Shown: positions 41,049 through 49,407 of the stretch, piece after piece
Layout: every line of letters starts with the position of its first letter
How positions within the stretch are numbered: position 1 is the first letter of the stretch
DNA from: Muribaculaceae bacterium Isolate-013 (NCI)
GTDB lineage: Bacteria; Bacteroidota; Bacteroidia; Bacteroidales; Muribaculaceae
DNA length: 64,000 nt
NCBI GenBank assembly: GCA_004102785.1
Contig: SCEJ01000005.1
Location: 1 to 64,000, forward strand
Direction of reading: 5' to 3'
Notes under the pieces: generated by a model
Databases searched by the model: none
What the model was told of the DNA's origin: nothing
What the model saw: only the letters and a program-made list of their open reading frames with translations
Made by a program: the position numbers and the translations under genes

Positions 41049-42914
41049 TCATGCGTATGAGTGCAGCCCCGGGAGCAGATAGTTGGCTCCGAAATAGGTG
41101 AAGAGCACGCTGGCTATGGCCAGTAGCAGGTAGATGTGCAGCGGGCGCGGGCGCCGGAACATGGGGATGGAGGCGCGGTGCACCGGCACGGCATAGACCA
41201 GCAGTGTGATCAGGGCGCAGGTCTCCTTGGGGTCCCATCCCCAGTAGCGTCCCCACGACTGGTTGGCCCATACGGCTCCGATGAATATTCCGGCGGCAAG
41301 GAGGAATACGGCGGGCACGAGTACAGTGGCGTTGACACGCGCCAGCCGCCCCGACAGTTCGCCCCCCTTTGCAAGGGATATGGCGGCCAGCACGGCCATG
41401 AGCATGAACAGGAGGTAGGAGCACATCACCAGCATCACATGGATGGAGAGGAGCGGCGATGCGAGCACAGGCATCAGCGAGGCTATCTGCGGTGTCTTGC
41501 CTGCCATGGCCGCCACAAAGGCTGCCATGGCCGCTACCGAAAGGAGTGCCCCCCTGAGCAGTGCGGGGCGGCAAACGAGTGCGCCGGCCGAGCCGGCAAA
41601 GGCCATGAAAAGCATCGTCTCGCATCCGTTGGCCAGTGGCCATCGGGCCCCTATCCATCCGCGGAGCGCCAGCACGGCGCCGAAGCAGAGGGTGGCGGCG
41701 AGAGCTCCGGCGCCGGTAACAGCGCCGCTGTGGCGCGGTGGCCTCCGCGCAATGCCGCAGTATATGCCCCATGCTCCGAAGAGTAGCGTGAGTATGGCGG
41801 CCGGGAGCAGGCGTATGTAGCTGTTGTAGAACAGCTCGGCGCGGAAGCGCCCTTGCGGCGGGAGGGTGCCTTCGCCGGCATATAGGCGCTGCCCGTCAAT
41901 GAGGCGCGTTATGGCATCGTTGGCTGCGTTGTTGCGTCCCTGCATCAGCAGGTCGTTGATGTCGGGCATCGCCCTGAGCATGAACCGCCACTGCTCCACA
42001 GGCATCTGCGAGGGGCGCCGTCCGGATAGCGACAGCCATTCCATCCTCCCGGTGGCGGCGTGGTAGGGATAGATGCGGAAAGCCTCGCCGGAGCCTATCC
42101 AGCGAATGAGGGCGCGGTTCTCGCTGTCTTTGCGGCGCTCTTTTTCCGATTGCGGGGCCGGATGGGTGGCGTCGTAGTCACGCATCCATTCGTCGTAGTA
42201 GAAAAGCCACCCCGAAAGCACCTGCTCGGCAGTGAACCCTTTGTAGGTGGTTGACCCGTAGAGCCTGGCCGTGACATCGAGAGCCATTGTCTGGAGTGGG
42301 GAAACGCGGTCGTTCCAGTATACGTAGATTTTGCCGAAGTTGCGGGCCAGCGGGCGCTGCATGGCTTTTGGCGTGCCGGGCGAGGCTGATGCCGCCATGG
42401 TGCAGAGTATAAGCGCTGCCGCGGCGGCGGTGCGCCGCTTCATAAGGGCGCGCCATACCGTGCGCTTCTGGAGGAAGAATCCGGCCATGCCGGCCAACAG
42501 CAGGGTGTAGCCGGTGTAGGTGATTCCTATCCCCCAGGGGTCGTGGCTCACGGCCAGAGTGGAGGTGTCGCCTCCCATGCCAGACTGGTAGAACCGCCAG
42601 CCGTCGATTTCGGCTACACGGTTCATGGCCACTGTGACTTCCTGGCTGCCGGCGCGCAGGCGGGAGCGGAAGTCCATCGGTGCGGTGGTGCCCGGATAGC
42701 AGATGACTTCGGCCTTTTCAAGCGACAGCGGGAAGGGGAGCCGGCCGTCGCCCGGTCCGGAGGTCTTGTCGAACGACGTGACCGGTGTTGCTCCCTCGGC
42801 GAGTGTCACCGTGCCCTGTATGCCGGTGAAAAAAGTCACCGTCGCCCCAGCCGCTATTATGGCCAGGGCGAGGTGAATCAGTAGAGTGAAAGGGGCGTTG
42901 CGCAGTTTCCTCAT
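41049..42914 (-). CDS. ccsBA: Cytochrome c biogenesis protein CcsBA (ResB-CcsA fusion)
   Basis: The 621-aa protein fuses a ResB/CcsB-like N-terminal half with a CcsA-like C-terminal half. The first half covers about 1-190, with membrane helices and the periplasmic domain starting VTLAEGATPVTSF. The second half contains the haem-handling WWD motif WANQSWGRYWGWDPKE near 560-575 and a terminal multi-helix bundle. It exports haem and ligates it to CxxCH motifs (System II). The periplasmic loop at about 190-370 is large. It starts 18 bp after the di-haem gene stop, a strong hint that this operon makes and matures its own c-type cytochrome. Confidence 0.93.
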   Translation of the reverse strand: MRKLRNAPFTLLIHLALAIIAAGATVTFFTGIQGTVTLAEGATPVTSFDKTSGPGDGRLPFPLSLEKAEVICYPGTTAPMDFRSRLRAGSQEVTVAMNRVAEIDGWRFYQSGMGGDTSTLAVSHDPWGIGITYTGYTLLLAGMAGFFLQKRTVWRALMKRRTAAAAALILCTMAASASPGTPKAMQRPLARNFGKIYVYWNDRVSPLQTMALDVTARLYGSTTYKGFTAEQVLSGWLFYYDEWMRDYDATHPAPQSEKERRKDSENRALIRWIGSGEAFRIYPYHAATGRMEWLSLSGRRPSQMPVEQWRFMLRAMPDINDLLMQGRNNAANDAITRLIDGQRLYAGEGTLPPQGRFRAELFYNSYIRLLPAAILTLLFGAWGIYCGIARRPPRHSGAVTGAGALAATLCFGAVLALRGWIGARWPLANGCETMLFMAFAGSAGALVCRPALLRGALLSVAAMAAFVAAMAGKTPQIASLMPVLASPLLSIHVMLVMCSYLLFMLMAVLAAISLAKGGELSGRLARVNATVLVPAVFLLAAGIFIGAVWANQSWGRYWGWDPKETCALITLLVYAVPVHRASIPMFRRPRPLHIYLLLAIASVLFTYFGANYLLPGLHSYA

Positions 42915-42932
42915 ATCAGTGGGGAGGAGTTG

Positions 42933-44567
42933 TCAGATTGCGTCGACAAAACGGATTACTGCGTCGCGGTCTGCTTTTGAAAGCTTGCGGAAGAGCTCTA
43001 CGGAGCGGCGGCCGTCAGACTGCGGGGAGTAGCCGTGCCACATAATGGCCTCCATGGTTGTGCGGGCGCGACAGTCGTGGAGGCGGTCGGCGGTAGCCGA
43101 GCCGGTGACTTTCTGGTGGAGTCCGCGGCCCCAGAGGGGAGTGGTGCGGCACCATCCGCCACGGATGTCGTTGGCCATAAGGAGCTTGTGCTGTACCATG
43201 TCGGTGTAGGGCCAGATGGTCTGATAGGGGTAGCGCGGGAGTTCGTTGCCGGAGAAGAAGCGTGCCGGGTCGCGGATTTCGTCGGCACCGGTCTTCCACG
43301 ACGGGCGGTGGCAGTATGCGCAGCCGATTTCATCGAAGAGTTCCTTGCCGCGGAGCACCTCGGGGTCGTCGTAGTCGCGCACGGCCGGCACGGCGAGTCC
43401 GCGGTGCCATACCATGAGGTCGGTGTATTCCTGGTCGGTCATCTCCACGTCGAGGTCCTTTGCGTTGAGGTAGGTTCTGATGCGCTCTTCCATCGAGCCG
43501 GTCCACCAGTCGGTGTGGCTGTGTGTGGGGTCTATGCGTTCGAGGTAAGCCTCGAATCCGGCTTGCACCTCAGGGTCTTTGGCCGAGTATTCGGCGTAGG
43601 TGCCTGCTGCGTCGAGATAGTGGTAGCGGCGGTCGGAGCGGGTCACGTTGGTGATGTTCCATATGGCGTTGGCTCCGGCGGCATCCTGGAGCGGTCCACG
43701 CGAGAGGGCATAGGTGAAACGCCTGGGATAGCCGGTGCCGTCGCCCTGGAGGGAGTTGGTGTACAGTCCAGTCCACTGGCCTGAGGCGTAGAAGGCGGAG
43801 TTGAGTCCGTTGGGGAGGAACCCGTCGGCTTCCTCCTTCTGATATTGTGCAAGGAGGTCTTTGTCGTCAATGGCGTCGAGGAGGCCTGTGCCGTATATGC
43901 CGATTGTGGATTCGAGTTTCACGGCATAGTCAGTGGGCAACTGATAGCCCCGGCGCACTACGTAGATGGCCTCGCGGGGCATTGTCACCTCGGGGTACTG
44001 GAGCTCGTAGGTCTCGCCGTCGTCGAAACGGTTGCCCCAGTCGTCGGTGGCGTTGAGCCAGCGCACGTTGATTTTGCTTTCATCCAGCGGCGCCTTGAAG
44101 GGGGCTATCGCATGGCTCTGCGGCATCCCGGCAAGCCAGGGCACATACCCTTCGGTGTCGGGGTTGTAGACCACCAGCAGGCATCCGTTGCCGGGGTTGG
44201 CGGTGTTGAACGCACCTTCGGGCAGGCGGGTGCCGTGGCCGTAGTTGGGGTGGCAGTGCAGGCATGAGGTGCGTATGTAGACCGGTCCGAGGCCGGAGCG
44301 CACACCGCTCTGGTTGGCCATGAACGGTTTCTCGAAGAGAGCCTCGCCGTTTTTGAACTGCTGGTACATCCCCTGGTTCTCTACCGCTTCCGACGGCTGC
44401 TCGAATGCGTTGGTAGTGAAAAGGTATGATGTGCCGAGTTGTCCTCCGGAATAATACCAGTCGGGTTTGTCGGCGGGTTTTTCGTCGATAATTTTCTCGT
44501 CGGAGCACGATGTGGCCAGAAGTGCGCCGGCAGCCAGGAAGATGGCGGGAAAAAAGTAGTGTTTCAC
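42933..44567 (-). CDS. Di-haem oxidoreductase-type lipoprotein (DUF1111-like)
   Basis: The 544-aa protein has a lipoprotein signal (ALLATSC, Cys21). Two c-type haem sites are present: CLHCH at 102-106 and CAYCH at 416-420. The second is in a cytochrome c peroxidase-like segment beginning LRGKELFDEIGCAYCHRPSW. It matches the di-haem oxidoreductase (DUF1111/ThiC-peroxidase-like) family, which in other bacteria sits next to imelysin proteins in iron-regulated clusters. Located in the periplasm or on the surface. It is followed by ccsBA (18 bp) and preceded by imelysin across a 227-bp gap holding a fold-back repeat. Confidence 0.88.
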   Translation of the reverse strand: MKHYFFPAIFLAAGALLATSCSDEKIIDEKPADKPDWYYSGGQLGTSYLFTTNAFEQPSEAVENQGMYQQFKNGEALFEKPFMANQSGVRSGLGPVYIRTSCLHCHPNYGHGTRLPEGAFNTANPGNGCLLVVYNPDTEGYVPWLAGMPQSHAIAPFKAPLDESKINVRWLNATDDWGNRFDDGETYELQYPEVTMPREAIYVVRRGYQLPTDYAVKLESTIGIYGTGLLDAIDDKDLLAQYQKEEADGFLPNGLNSAFYASGQWTGLYTNSLQGDGTGYPRRFTYALSRGPLQDAAGANAIWNITNVTRSDRRYHYLDAAGTYAEYSAKDPEVQAGFEAYLERIDPTHSHTDWWTGSMEERIRTYLNAKDLDVEMTDQEYTDLMVWHRGLAVPAVRDYDDPEVLRGKELFDEIGCAYCHRPSWKTGADEIRDPARFFSGNELPRYPYQTIWPYTDMVQHKLLMANDIRGGWCRTTPLWGRGLHQKVTGSATADRLHDCRARTTMEAIMWHGYSPQSDGRRSVELFRKLSKADRDAVIRFVDAI

Positions 44568-44599
44568 GTCAGAGTATTTTTTGCATTAAAGCCCGGCAT

Positions 44600-44754
44600 G
44601 AGGAGGGGTATCAAAATTGCCGAATTATATCAAGCAGTAGGGATGCTCCGTGGAATGTCCGGATAACCAATTGATTTTTCAATCTTTTTCGCGGACGCTC
44701 CACGGAGCGTCCCTACTGCCTGATATAATTCGGTGGATTTGATGCTGCCTCCTG
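44600..44754. repeat. Long imperfect fold-back repeat, copy B
   Basis: The arms pair over most of about 155 bp: CCGAATTATATCA (44620-44632) with TGATATAATTCGG (44721-44733). The core GCAGTAGGGATGCTCC.. (44634-44660) pairs with GGACGCTCCACGGAGCGTCC.. (44693-44719). The outer GAGGAGG/CCTCCT pairs at the ends. It lies between the imelysin stop (minus strand, 40 nt away) and the di-haem gene start. The core is nearly identical to 49248-49333. It carries no gene. Confidence 0.8.
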
Positions 44755-44794
44755 AATATTAGTGGCTTATGCGGGAGATAGTTGAATCGGTTTG

Positions 44795-45952
44795 TCAGTT
44801 GCGGGTGATGAGGGTATGTACCTCCTCGAGCACGCTCACAAGGTCGTCGCCGGTGGCTTTCATCGCTTTTTCAGCGGCATCCCCGGTGGCATGTTTGGCA
44901 AAGGGTTCGGGGATGGCCGATATGGCTTCGATTGCATCGTCGATGGCCTGGCGCACACGGGTGTCGAGGGCGCTGTTCTGAGCTTTCACGTAGTCGCTTA
45001 CCGATGCGTTGGCGGCTGAGGTGCCGCAGTAGGCGTTGCGGATAGAAATCACGTTGTCAACGAAGTCCTCGATTGAGTTGAGCGAGTAGGGCGACTCGAT
45101 GTAGTTCTTGTCCTCCTCGGAAGCGCCCATGTGGGGACGGCCGATTTTTGTGTTGCCCACTTCATCGGCGATGTCAATGCAGCCCTGTATGATTTCCTCG
45201 GCAACCTCCTGGAAGGTCTTGAAGCGGGAGCCTGCCTGGCGGGCGTTTTTCATCTCCCAGCCGTAGTTTTCGCCGTAGTCAAGCTCGGCATCCTCAAGGA
45301 TGGCCTGCTTCTCGTCGGAGATGGCGTCGGTGCCGGCCCAGCAGGCTTCAAGGCACACACACTGCTGGCAGAGGTCATCGGCCACGGCGCAGAGATATTC
45401 GAGTTCCTCGGGGGTATAGCTGGTGGAGTGTGTCATAGAGGTGTTTTCGTCGGCTGAAAGCTCGAAGAGAAGGTATTCCACGGCGTGGAAGCCGATGAGG
45501 CCGTAGCCGCCGTTGTTCTCGAGGCTCCATGATTTGCCGGCGCGGATGTCGCTCAGAAGGTTTTCCATCGCAGCCTTGTCGAGGGGCCATGAGTCGATGT
45601 GGGGGTCGATGTTGTGGGTGTTTGCCGGGCCGAAGAGGAAAGCCTCTGAAAGTTCCCAGTTCTTGCGTGCGCGTCGCCATGCGTCGCCTGCGGTGGCGAT
45701 GTCATTTGATGTGAGAGTGCCGGCGGCATGTTTTGCGCGGATGGTATGGCAGAGTTTCTGGAGCTCTACCGCGGCGTCGGCCATGGCCGAGTAGGTGGGG
45801 AGCACGGTGTGGTCCACATACTGGCCGGCAGCACGCTGGAGGCTCTGCTCTTTGGTCGAGAGTTCGTCGTCGTTGTCGGGGGTGTTGCTGTCGGAGCAGG
45901 CTGTCATGGAGAGGGCCACAGCCGCGATTGTAAGATACTTGATGAATTTCAT
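44795..45952 (-). CDS. Imelysin family lipoprotein (iron-binding, EfeO/IrpA-like)
   Basis: The 385-aa protein has a lipoprotein signal ending SMTAC (Cys19). Two imelysin four-helix repeats follow. The GxHxxE metal motif is GFHAVE at 154-159, within the segment YGLIGFHAVEYLLF. Such proteins bind iron at the outer or inner membrane and are often paired with a di-haem oxidoreductase or the Efe system. The neighbours on both sides (porin upstream, di-haem lipoprotein downstream) support iron acquisition. No protease activity is implied despite the historical name. Confidence 0.9.
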   Translation of the reverse strand: MKFIKYLTIAAVALSMTACSDSNTPDNDDELSTKEQSLQRAAGQYVDHTVLPTYSAMADAAVELQKLCHTIRAKHAAGTLTSNDIATAGDAWRRARKNWELSEAFLFGPANTHNIDPHIDSWPLDKAAMENLLSDIRAGKSWSLENNGGYGLIGFHAVEYLLFELSADENTSMTHSTSYTPEELEYLCAVADDLCQQCVCLEACWAGTDAISDEKQAILEDAELDYGENYGWEMKNARQAGSRFKTFQEVAEEIIQGCIDIADEVGNTKIGRPHMGASEEDKNYIESPYSLNSIEDFVDNVISIRNAYCGTSAANASVSDYVKAQNSALDTRVRQAIDDAIEAISAIPEPFAKHATGDAAEKAMKATGDDLVSVLEEVHTLITRN

Positions 45953-45986
45953 ATGTTTTAAATTGTTGAGTCAGTGTTGTGGATTA

Positions 45987-46312
45987 GAGGTTGTTTAATA
46001 ATAAATGTGAACACCCGGCCGAAAAGTTCGAGGCAGCTTTCGCTCTGAAGCGAAGGAGCTGAGCCCGGCTATGTGACTGAGCTGAAGAGTGAAAGATGCC
46101 CGAAATTTTCGGACTGTATGGTAATTTCTGTATCATGCTTTGTTTCTGACTGCGAAATTGTTTAAAGTTACCCTTGCCTTGGCGTCTCTTTTGTTAATGC
46201 GATTGAACTCATCGGTCACGTAGCCCGCTACCCGCTACGCTCCCTCTTCATTCAATGCGCCTTAACTAAAAGATACGCCACCGGGTGTTCTCATTTATTT
46301 TTAAACAACCTC
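45987..46312. mobile_element. MITE-like element (326 bp) with 32-bp terminal inverted repeats
   Basis: Left arm 45987-46018 (GAGGTTGTTTAAT..ACACCCGG) and right arm 46281-46312 (CCGGGTGTTC..AACAACCTC) are inverted copies over 32 bp with two mismatches. Both are flanked by TTA (45984-45986 and 46313-46315), a possible 3-bp target duplication. Inner inverted pairs (46019-46030 with 46101-46112; 46067-46080 with 46212-46225) make it a fold-back. It encodes no protein. The right end abuts the porin stop (46317-46319). Confidence 0.75.
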
Positions 46313-46316
46313 TTAG

Positions 46317-47636
46317 TTATTTGAACCAGCCGCAGTAGGCTATGCCGATTGACACCGAGGGTTCGTTGTTGTAGCCCGAGGGGAGTATGCGGTAGGTGTA
46401 TTCCCCTTTGACGGCAATCTGGCTGATGGGGTACCAGTTTACGCCGGCCGAGATTTTGTGTCGGCGGCACCATCCGAGGCGCTGCAAGCCGTCGGTGTCG
46501 GCCATTGAGTCGTAGTAGTCATAGCGGCCGAATACAAAGAATTTCTGGCCGTCGGCAGTAAGGCGCGGCGAGAGGCCGAAGAAGTTGTAACCGGCTTCCA
46601 CACCTGCCGCAACAGCGTCGGATGCCACCTCCTGCCGCTTGGATGTGGAGTTTTTGGGCATTGCGATGTTGAAGCGCGATATGTGGCGCGAGTCGGTGAG
46701 GTGCCCCCAGTCGAAGGAGCCGCGTGCGGCGAAGTTGTGGCCCGAGTAGCTGAAATCAAAAGAGCCGATGGCCACGGTGCCGCGTATGCCGTCGTTTTTA
46801 GGAGAGGAGGTGGGGTAGAGGGTGTTGCGGAACGAGTTGCCTACATAGCCGCTCACGCTAAGGCGCAGACCCGGCACGGAGTAGTTGTCGACGCGTGCGG
46901 CGAAGGCGTAGGTGTTGGCTATCTTGAACTCGAAGGGGGAGGCGGAGCCGTCGTGAATCCATGTGCTGTTGCCGAAGCGCTCGGAGTCGAGCCCCGGGAG
47001 AAACATGGCCTGGTAGCCCCAGCGGCCGGCGCGTCCGAGTACCGACACCGATACTTCGCGCCATGTGCACGGCATTATGGTGTTCTCCCCCTCGGGGCGG
47101 TACACGCCGAAGAACTGGTTAGGCTCGTGGCGGGCATTTGTGCCGCCCACGGGCACTACCTGCAGACCGGCGCGCACTTTAAGCTGCGGCATGAACTCTT
47201 TCTGGATATAGAACTGCTCGAGGTTTACCTCGCCGCCGCGTTCCACCTCGGTCTCGTATTCGCCGGCCTCCTCTGTCTCGATTTCCACGGCTGACTCCAC
47301 ACCGCCGTGCTCGAACTCAATCTCTGACGACATCGACCACCCTTTGCCGAAGTCATAGCCGAGGTATATCACCACATGGGGAAGGTCGAAACGTCCGTGT
47401 GAGCCGCCGCGGTATTTGTCGGGTTCGGAGTAGCGCAGGTAGCTGTCGGAGTAAAAGTTGCGGGTGAACACGGCCTCGCCGTAGCCCCCGACATGGAGGC
47501 GGTCCCAGGCCGAAATCTTTTTGCGGACTTCGGCGGAGGCCTCGTCGCGGCATTCCGTCGAGGCGCAGTCAGCCCCGAGGGCGTACTGGCCGGCGGCGCC
47601 GGCCATGGTCAAAGCCAGGAGTAGTTTTGCTTTCAT
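46317..47636 (-). CDS. Outer-membrane porin of the iron/haem cluster
   Basis: The 439-aa protein has a signal peptide (to about residue 21). The rest is alternating beta strands with many aromatic residues, for example HVGGYGEAVFTRNFYSDSYLRYSEPDKYRGG, LPHVVIYLGYDFGKGW and MSSEIEFEHGG. It ends in the C-terminal strand SVSIGIAYCGWFK. This matches phosphate/anion-type or general porins of Bacteroidetes. An acidic loop (EIETEEAGEYETEVERGGEVN, about 119-139) faces outward and could attract cations. A minus-strand promoter lies 70-100 bp upstream. It leads the porin-imelysin-di-haem-ccsBA set. Confidence 0.82.
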   Translation of the reverse strand: MKAKLLLALTMAGAAGQYALGADCASTECRDEASAEVRKKISAWDRLHVGGYGEAVFTRNFYSDSYLRYSEPDKYRGGSHGRFDLPHVVIYLGYDFGKGWSMSSEIEFEHGGVESAVEIETEEAGEYETEVERGGEVNLEQFYIQKEFMPQLKVRAGLQVVPVGGTNARHEPNQFFGVYRPEGENTIMPCTWREVSVSVLGRAGRWGYQAMFLPGLDSERFGNSTWIHDGSASPFEFKIANTYAFAARVDNYSVPGLRLSVSGYVGNSFRNTLYPTSSPKNDGIRGTVAIGSFDFSYSGHNFAARGSFDWGHLTDSRHISRFNIAMPKNSTSKRQEVASDAVAAGVEAGYNFFGLSPRLTADGQKFFVFGRYDYYDSMADTDGLQRLGWCRRHKISAGVNWYPISQIAVKGEYTYRILPSGYNNEPSVSIGIAYCGWFK

Positions 47637-47706
47637 CTGTGTTTTTTTCTGTTGGCGGGGTCAATCCGGCTTCCTTCACGAGGCCTGCTCCCCTGATTTT
47701 ACGATG

Positions 47707-47738
47707 CAAAATTACATAACCGTCTGAGGGTGAACAAT
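47707..47738 (-). promoter_or_regulatory. Promoter of the porin gene
   Basis: On the minus strand, ATTG (47738-47735) and TAATTTTG (47714-47707) are spaced 20 bp apart. The 263-bp gap to the gene at 47900 holds no other supported feature except a plus-strand TAAATTTG at 47847-47854, a likely -7 box for that gene. Confidence 0.7.
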
Positions 47739-47899
47739 ACCGATTAGTGGGTAAAATGCAATCGCGTTTTTTGGATAAAATTTTGAAAAATACTTAAAAA
47801 TTGTGATTCCTGCCGGGGGGCTGTGGCGGTATTCGTCTAATTTTACTAAATTTGTAAGCGCAACAACTGTCATTATCCTCCCGCGAGGGTTATAATAAT

Positions 47900-48409
47900 A
47901 TGAAGCCGCAAGGGCTTCCGACTGATTTTATGGCTACTTTTTTTCTTATCTGCGGAGCATTGGGGCTCAGCCTCGCAATGGTATGGGCTGTGATGCGGCC
48001 GGTCGGCGCGGCTGTGGCCGCTTACTTCGGCGCATGGGCGCTGATGAAGTCAGGTTATGCCGTGATCGCGCAGAATGAGTTGCTTTTCTGGGCTGTGGCC
48101 GTGATAATAGTAGCCGGCATCCAGGTGGCCGGGGGCCGACCGGCTTCCACTCCGTTGCCATTCAGAGCCTACATAGCCGGAGGAGCCTTCACTCTCGCCG
48201 CTGTGGGCGCGCTTGCAGGTCATGCCTGGATGGTGCTCTCGCCGGTAGCCGGTGCGGTGCTCGGAGCTGTGGCCTATATGCGTCTGCGGCATGTGCCCCC
48301 GGAAGGCTACTGGCGCCAGGTGCTCGCCACTGGAGCGCCGGTGGTGGTGGCCATGATATTGATTTCTCTCTCGGTGACGGGGCTTCTGCTCCGCTCAAAC
48401 GTTATTTGA
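47900..48409 (+). CDS. Hypothetical membrane protein, 169 aa
   Basis: I do not recognise the family. Five to six hydrophobic helices are visible: FMATFFLICGALGLSLAMVWAVM, VGAAVAAYFGAWALM, LLFWAVAVIIVAGIQVA, AYIAGGAFTLAAVGALAGHAWMVL, SPVAGAVLGAVAYM and VVVAMILISLSVTGLLL. One cytoplasmic basic stretch lies between the last two (RLRHVPPEGYWRQ). It ends 11 bp before the DUF4919 gene on the same strand, so the two are probably co-transcribed. No catalytic or transport motif is visible. Confidence 0.7.
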   Translation: MKPQGLPTDFMATFFLICGALGLSLAMVWAVMRPVGAAVAAYFGAWALMKSGYAVIAQNELLFWAVAVIIVAGIQVAGGRPASTPLPFRAYIAGGAFTLAAVGALAGHAWMVLSPVAGAVLGAVAYMRLRHVPPEGYWRQVLATGAPVVVAMILISLSVTGLLLRSNVI

Positions 48410-48420
48410 TTCCTACTGTC

Positions 48421-49155
48421 ATGAAAAAACTCGTTTATATCCTGATAATAAGCATTGCCGCGATGGCTGCGGCATACTCTTCGCAGGCTGCCCCGGCAAA
48501 GGCCAGGGAGAAAATCACGCCCAAGACTCCCGACCTGGAGCAGATACGCGCCGATGTATCGAACCCGTCGTCGCCCTACTATTATCCCAAGCTTTTCGCC
48601 CGCTACCAGCAGAATGAAACGGTGATGAATCTCGAGGATTACCGCCATCTATACTATGGTGCCCTCTTCCAGGAGGATTTCAACCCCTATCGCCACAGCG
48701 AGGCCTCGACTAAGAACGACGGGCTCTATTACAAGAACACCCACACCCGCGCCGAGCTCGACTCCATAATATATTATGCCGAGGAGGTGCTGGCCGACGA
48801 CCCCTTCAACCTCTCGCAGATGAATTATCTGATCTATGCCCTGCGCGCCCGAGGCAAAGTGAACCGCGCAAACATATGGCAGTATCGCCTCAACCATCTG
48901 CTCCAGGCAATAATCTCGTCGGGCACCGGCGCCGACCATGAGCACGCGTGGTATGTCATCAACCCCCGCCATGAATACAATATCATCAACTTCCAGAACG
49001 CCGTGGCCCGCGACCAGCAGTACGAAGAACCTTATTTCGACCGCATCGAGGTGGAGAAGAAGTCCGGCAAGAACGGGAAGGTGACCACCGACACCTATTA
49101 TTTCAACATCCGCAACATGCTTGAGGAGTATTACCGCAAGTTCCCCGAGGAATAA
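48421..49155 (+). CDS. DUF4919 family secreted protein
   Basis: The 244-aa protein has a signal peptide (MKKLVYILIISIAAMAAAYSSQAA). It then shows the DUF4919 pattern: PDLEQIRADVSNPSSPYYYPKLFARYQQNETVMNLEDYRHLYYGALFQEDFNPY near 40-95, and ending KVTTDTYYFNIRNMLEEYYRKFPEE. DUF4919 proteins are common in Bacteroidales and have no known function. The helical middle (ADDPFNLSQMNYLIYALRARGK) resembles TPR-like packing. I choose ATG 48421; the in-frame ATG at 48406 lies ahead of the signal peptide. Confidence 0.85.
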   Translation: MKKLVYILIISIAAMAAAYSSQAAPAKAREKITPKTPDLEQIRADVSNPSSPYYYPKLFARYQQNETVMNLEDYRHLYYGALFQEDFNPYRHSEASTKNDGLYYKNTHTRAELDSIIYYAEEVLADDPFNLSQMNYLIYALRARGKVNRANIWQYRLNHLLQAIISSGTGADHEHAWYVINPRHEYNIINFQNAVARDQQYEEPYFDRIEVEKKSGKNGKVTTDTYYFNIRNMLEEYYRKFPEE

Positions 49156-49220
49156 CCCACACTTCATCCCCCCGCCCGGCGGGTGGTGAATCACAATAAT
49201 TGCCGGATACAATCCATGCA

Positions 49221-49366
49221 GCGGCTGTATCAGTTTTACCCCGTCAGGCAGTAGGGATGCTCCGTGGAACGTCTGATGAATCGATTGGTTTTTCAGTGTT
49301 TTATATAGATGCTCCACGGGGCGTCCTTACTTCAAGGATGTTTGTGACATTCTGATACACCCCTCG
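49221..49366. repeat. Long imperfect fold-back repeat, copy C
   Basis: The core at 49248-49273 (GCAGTAGGGATGCTCC.., ending GGAACGTC) pairs with 49308-49333 (GATGCTCCACGGGGCGTCC..). Outer TGTATCAG (49226-49233) pairs with CTGATACA (49352-49359). The core and the AT-rich loop (..ATTGGTTTTTCAGTG..) closely match copy B. It lies between the convergent DUF4919 and histidine kinase genes, 3' of both. Confidence 0.8.
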
Positions 49367-49407
49367 TTGAGATGTATGGTTTGAAAAAAGTCGGTTGCCG
49401 GGATAGG

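Noticed and set aside
44795-45952. Peptidase assignment for the imelysin gene
   Set aside because: The GxHxxE motif in this family is for metal (iron) binding; no HEXXH peptidase site occurs.
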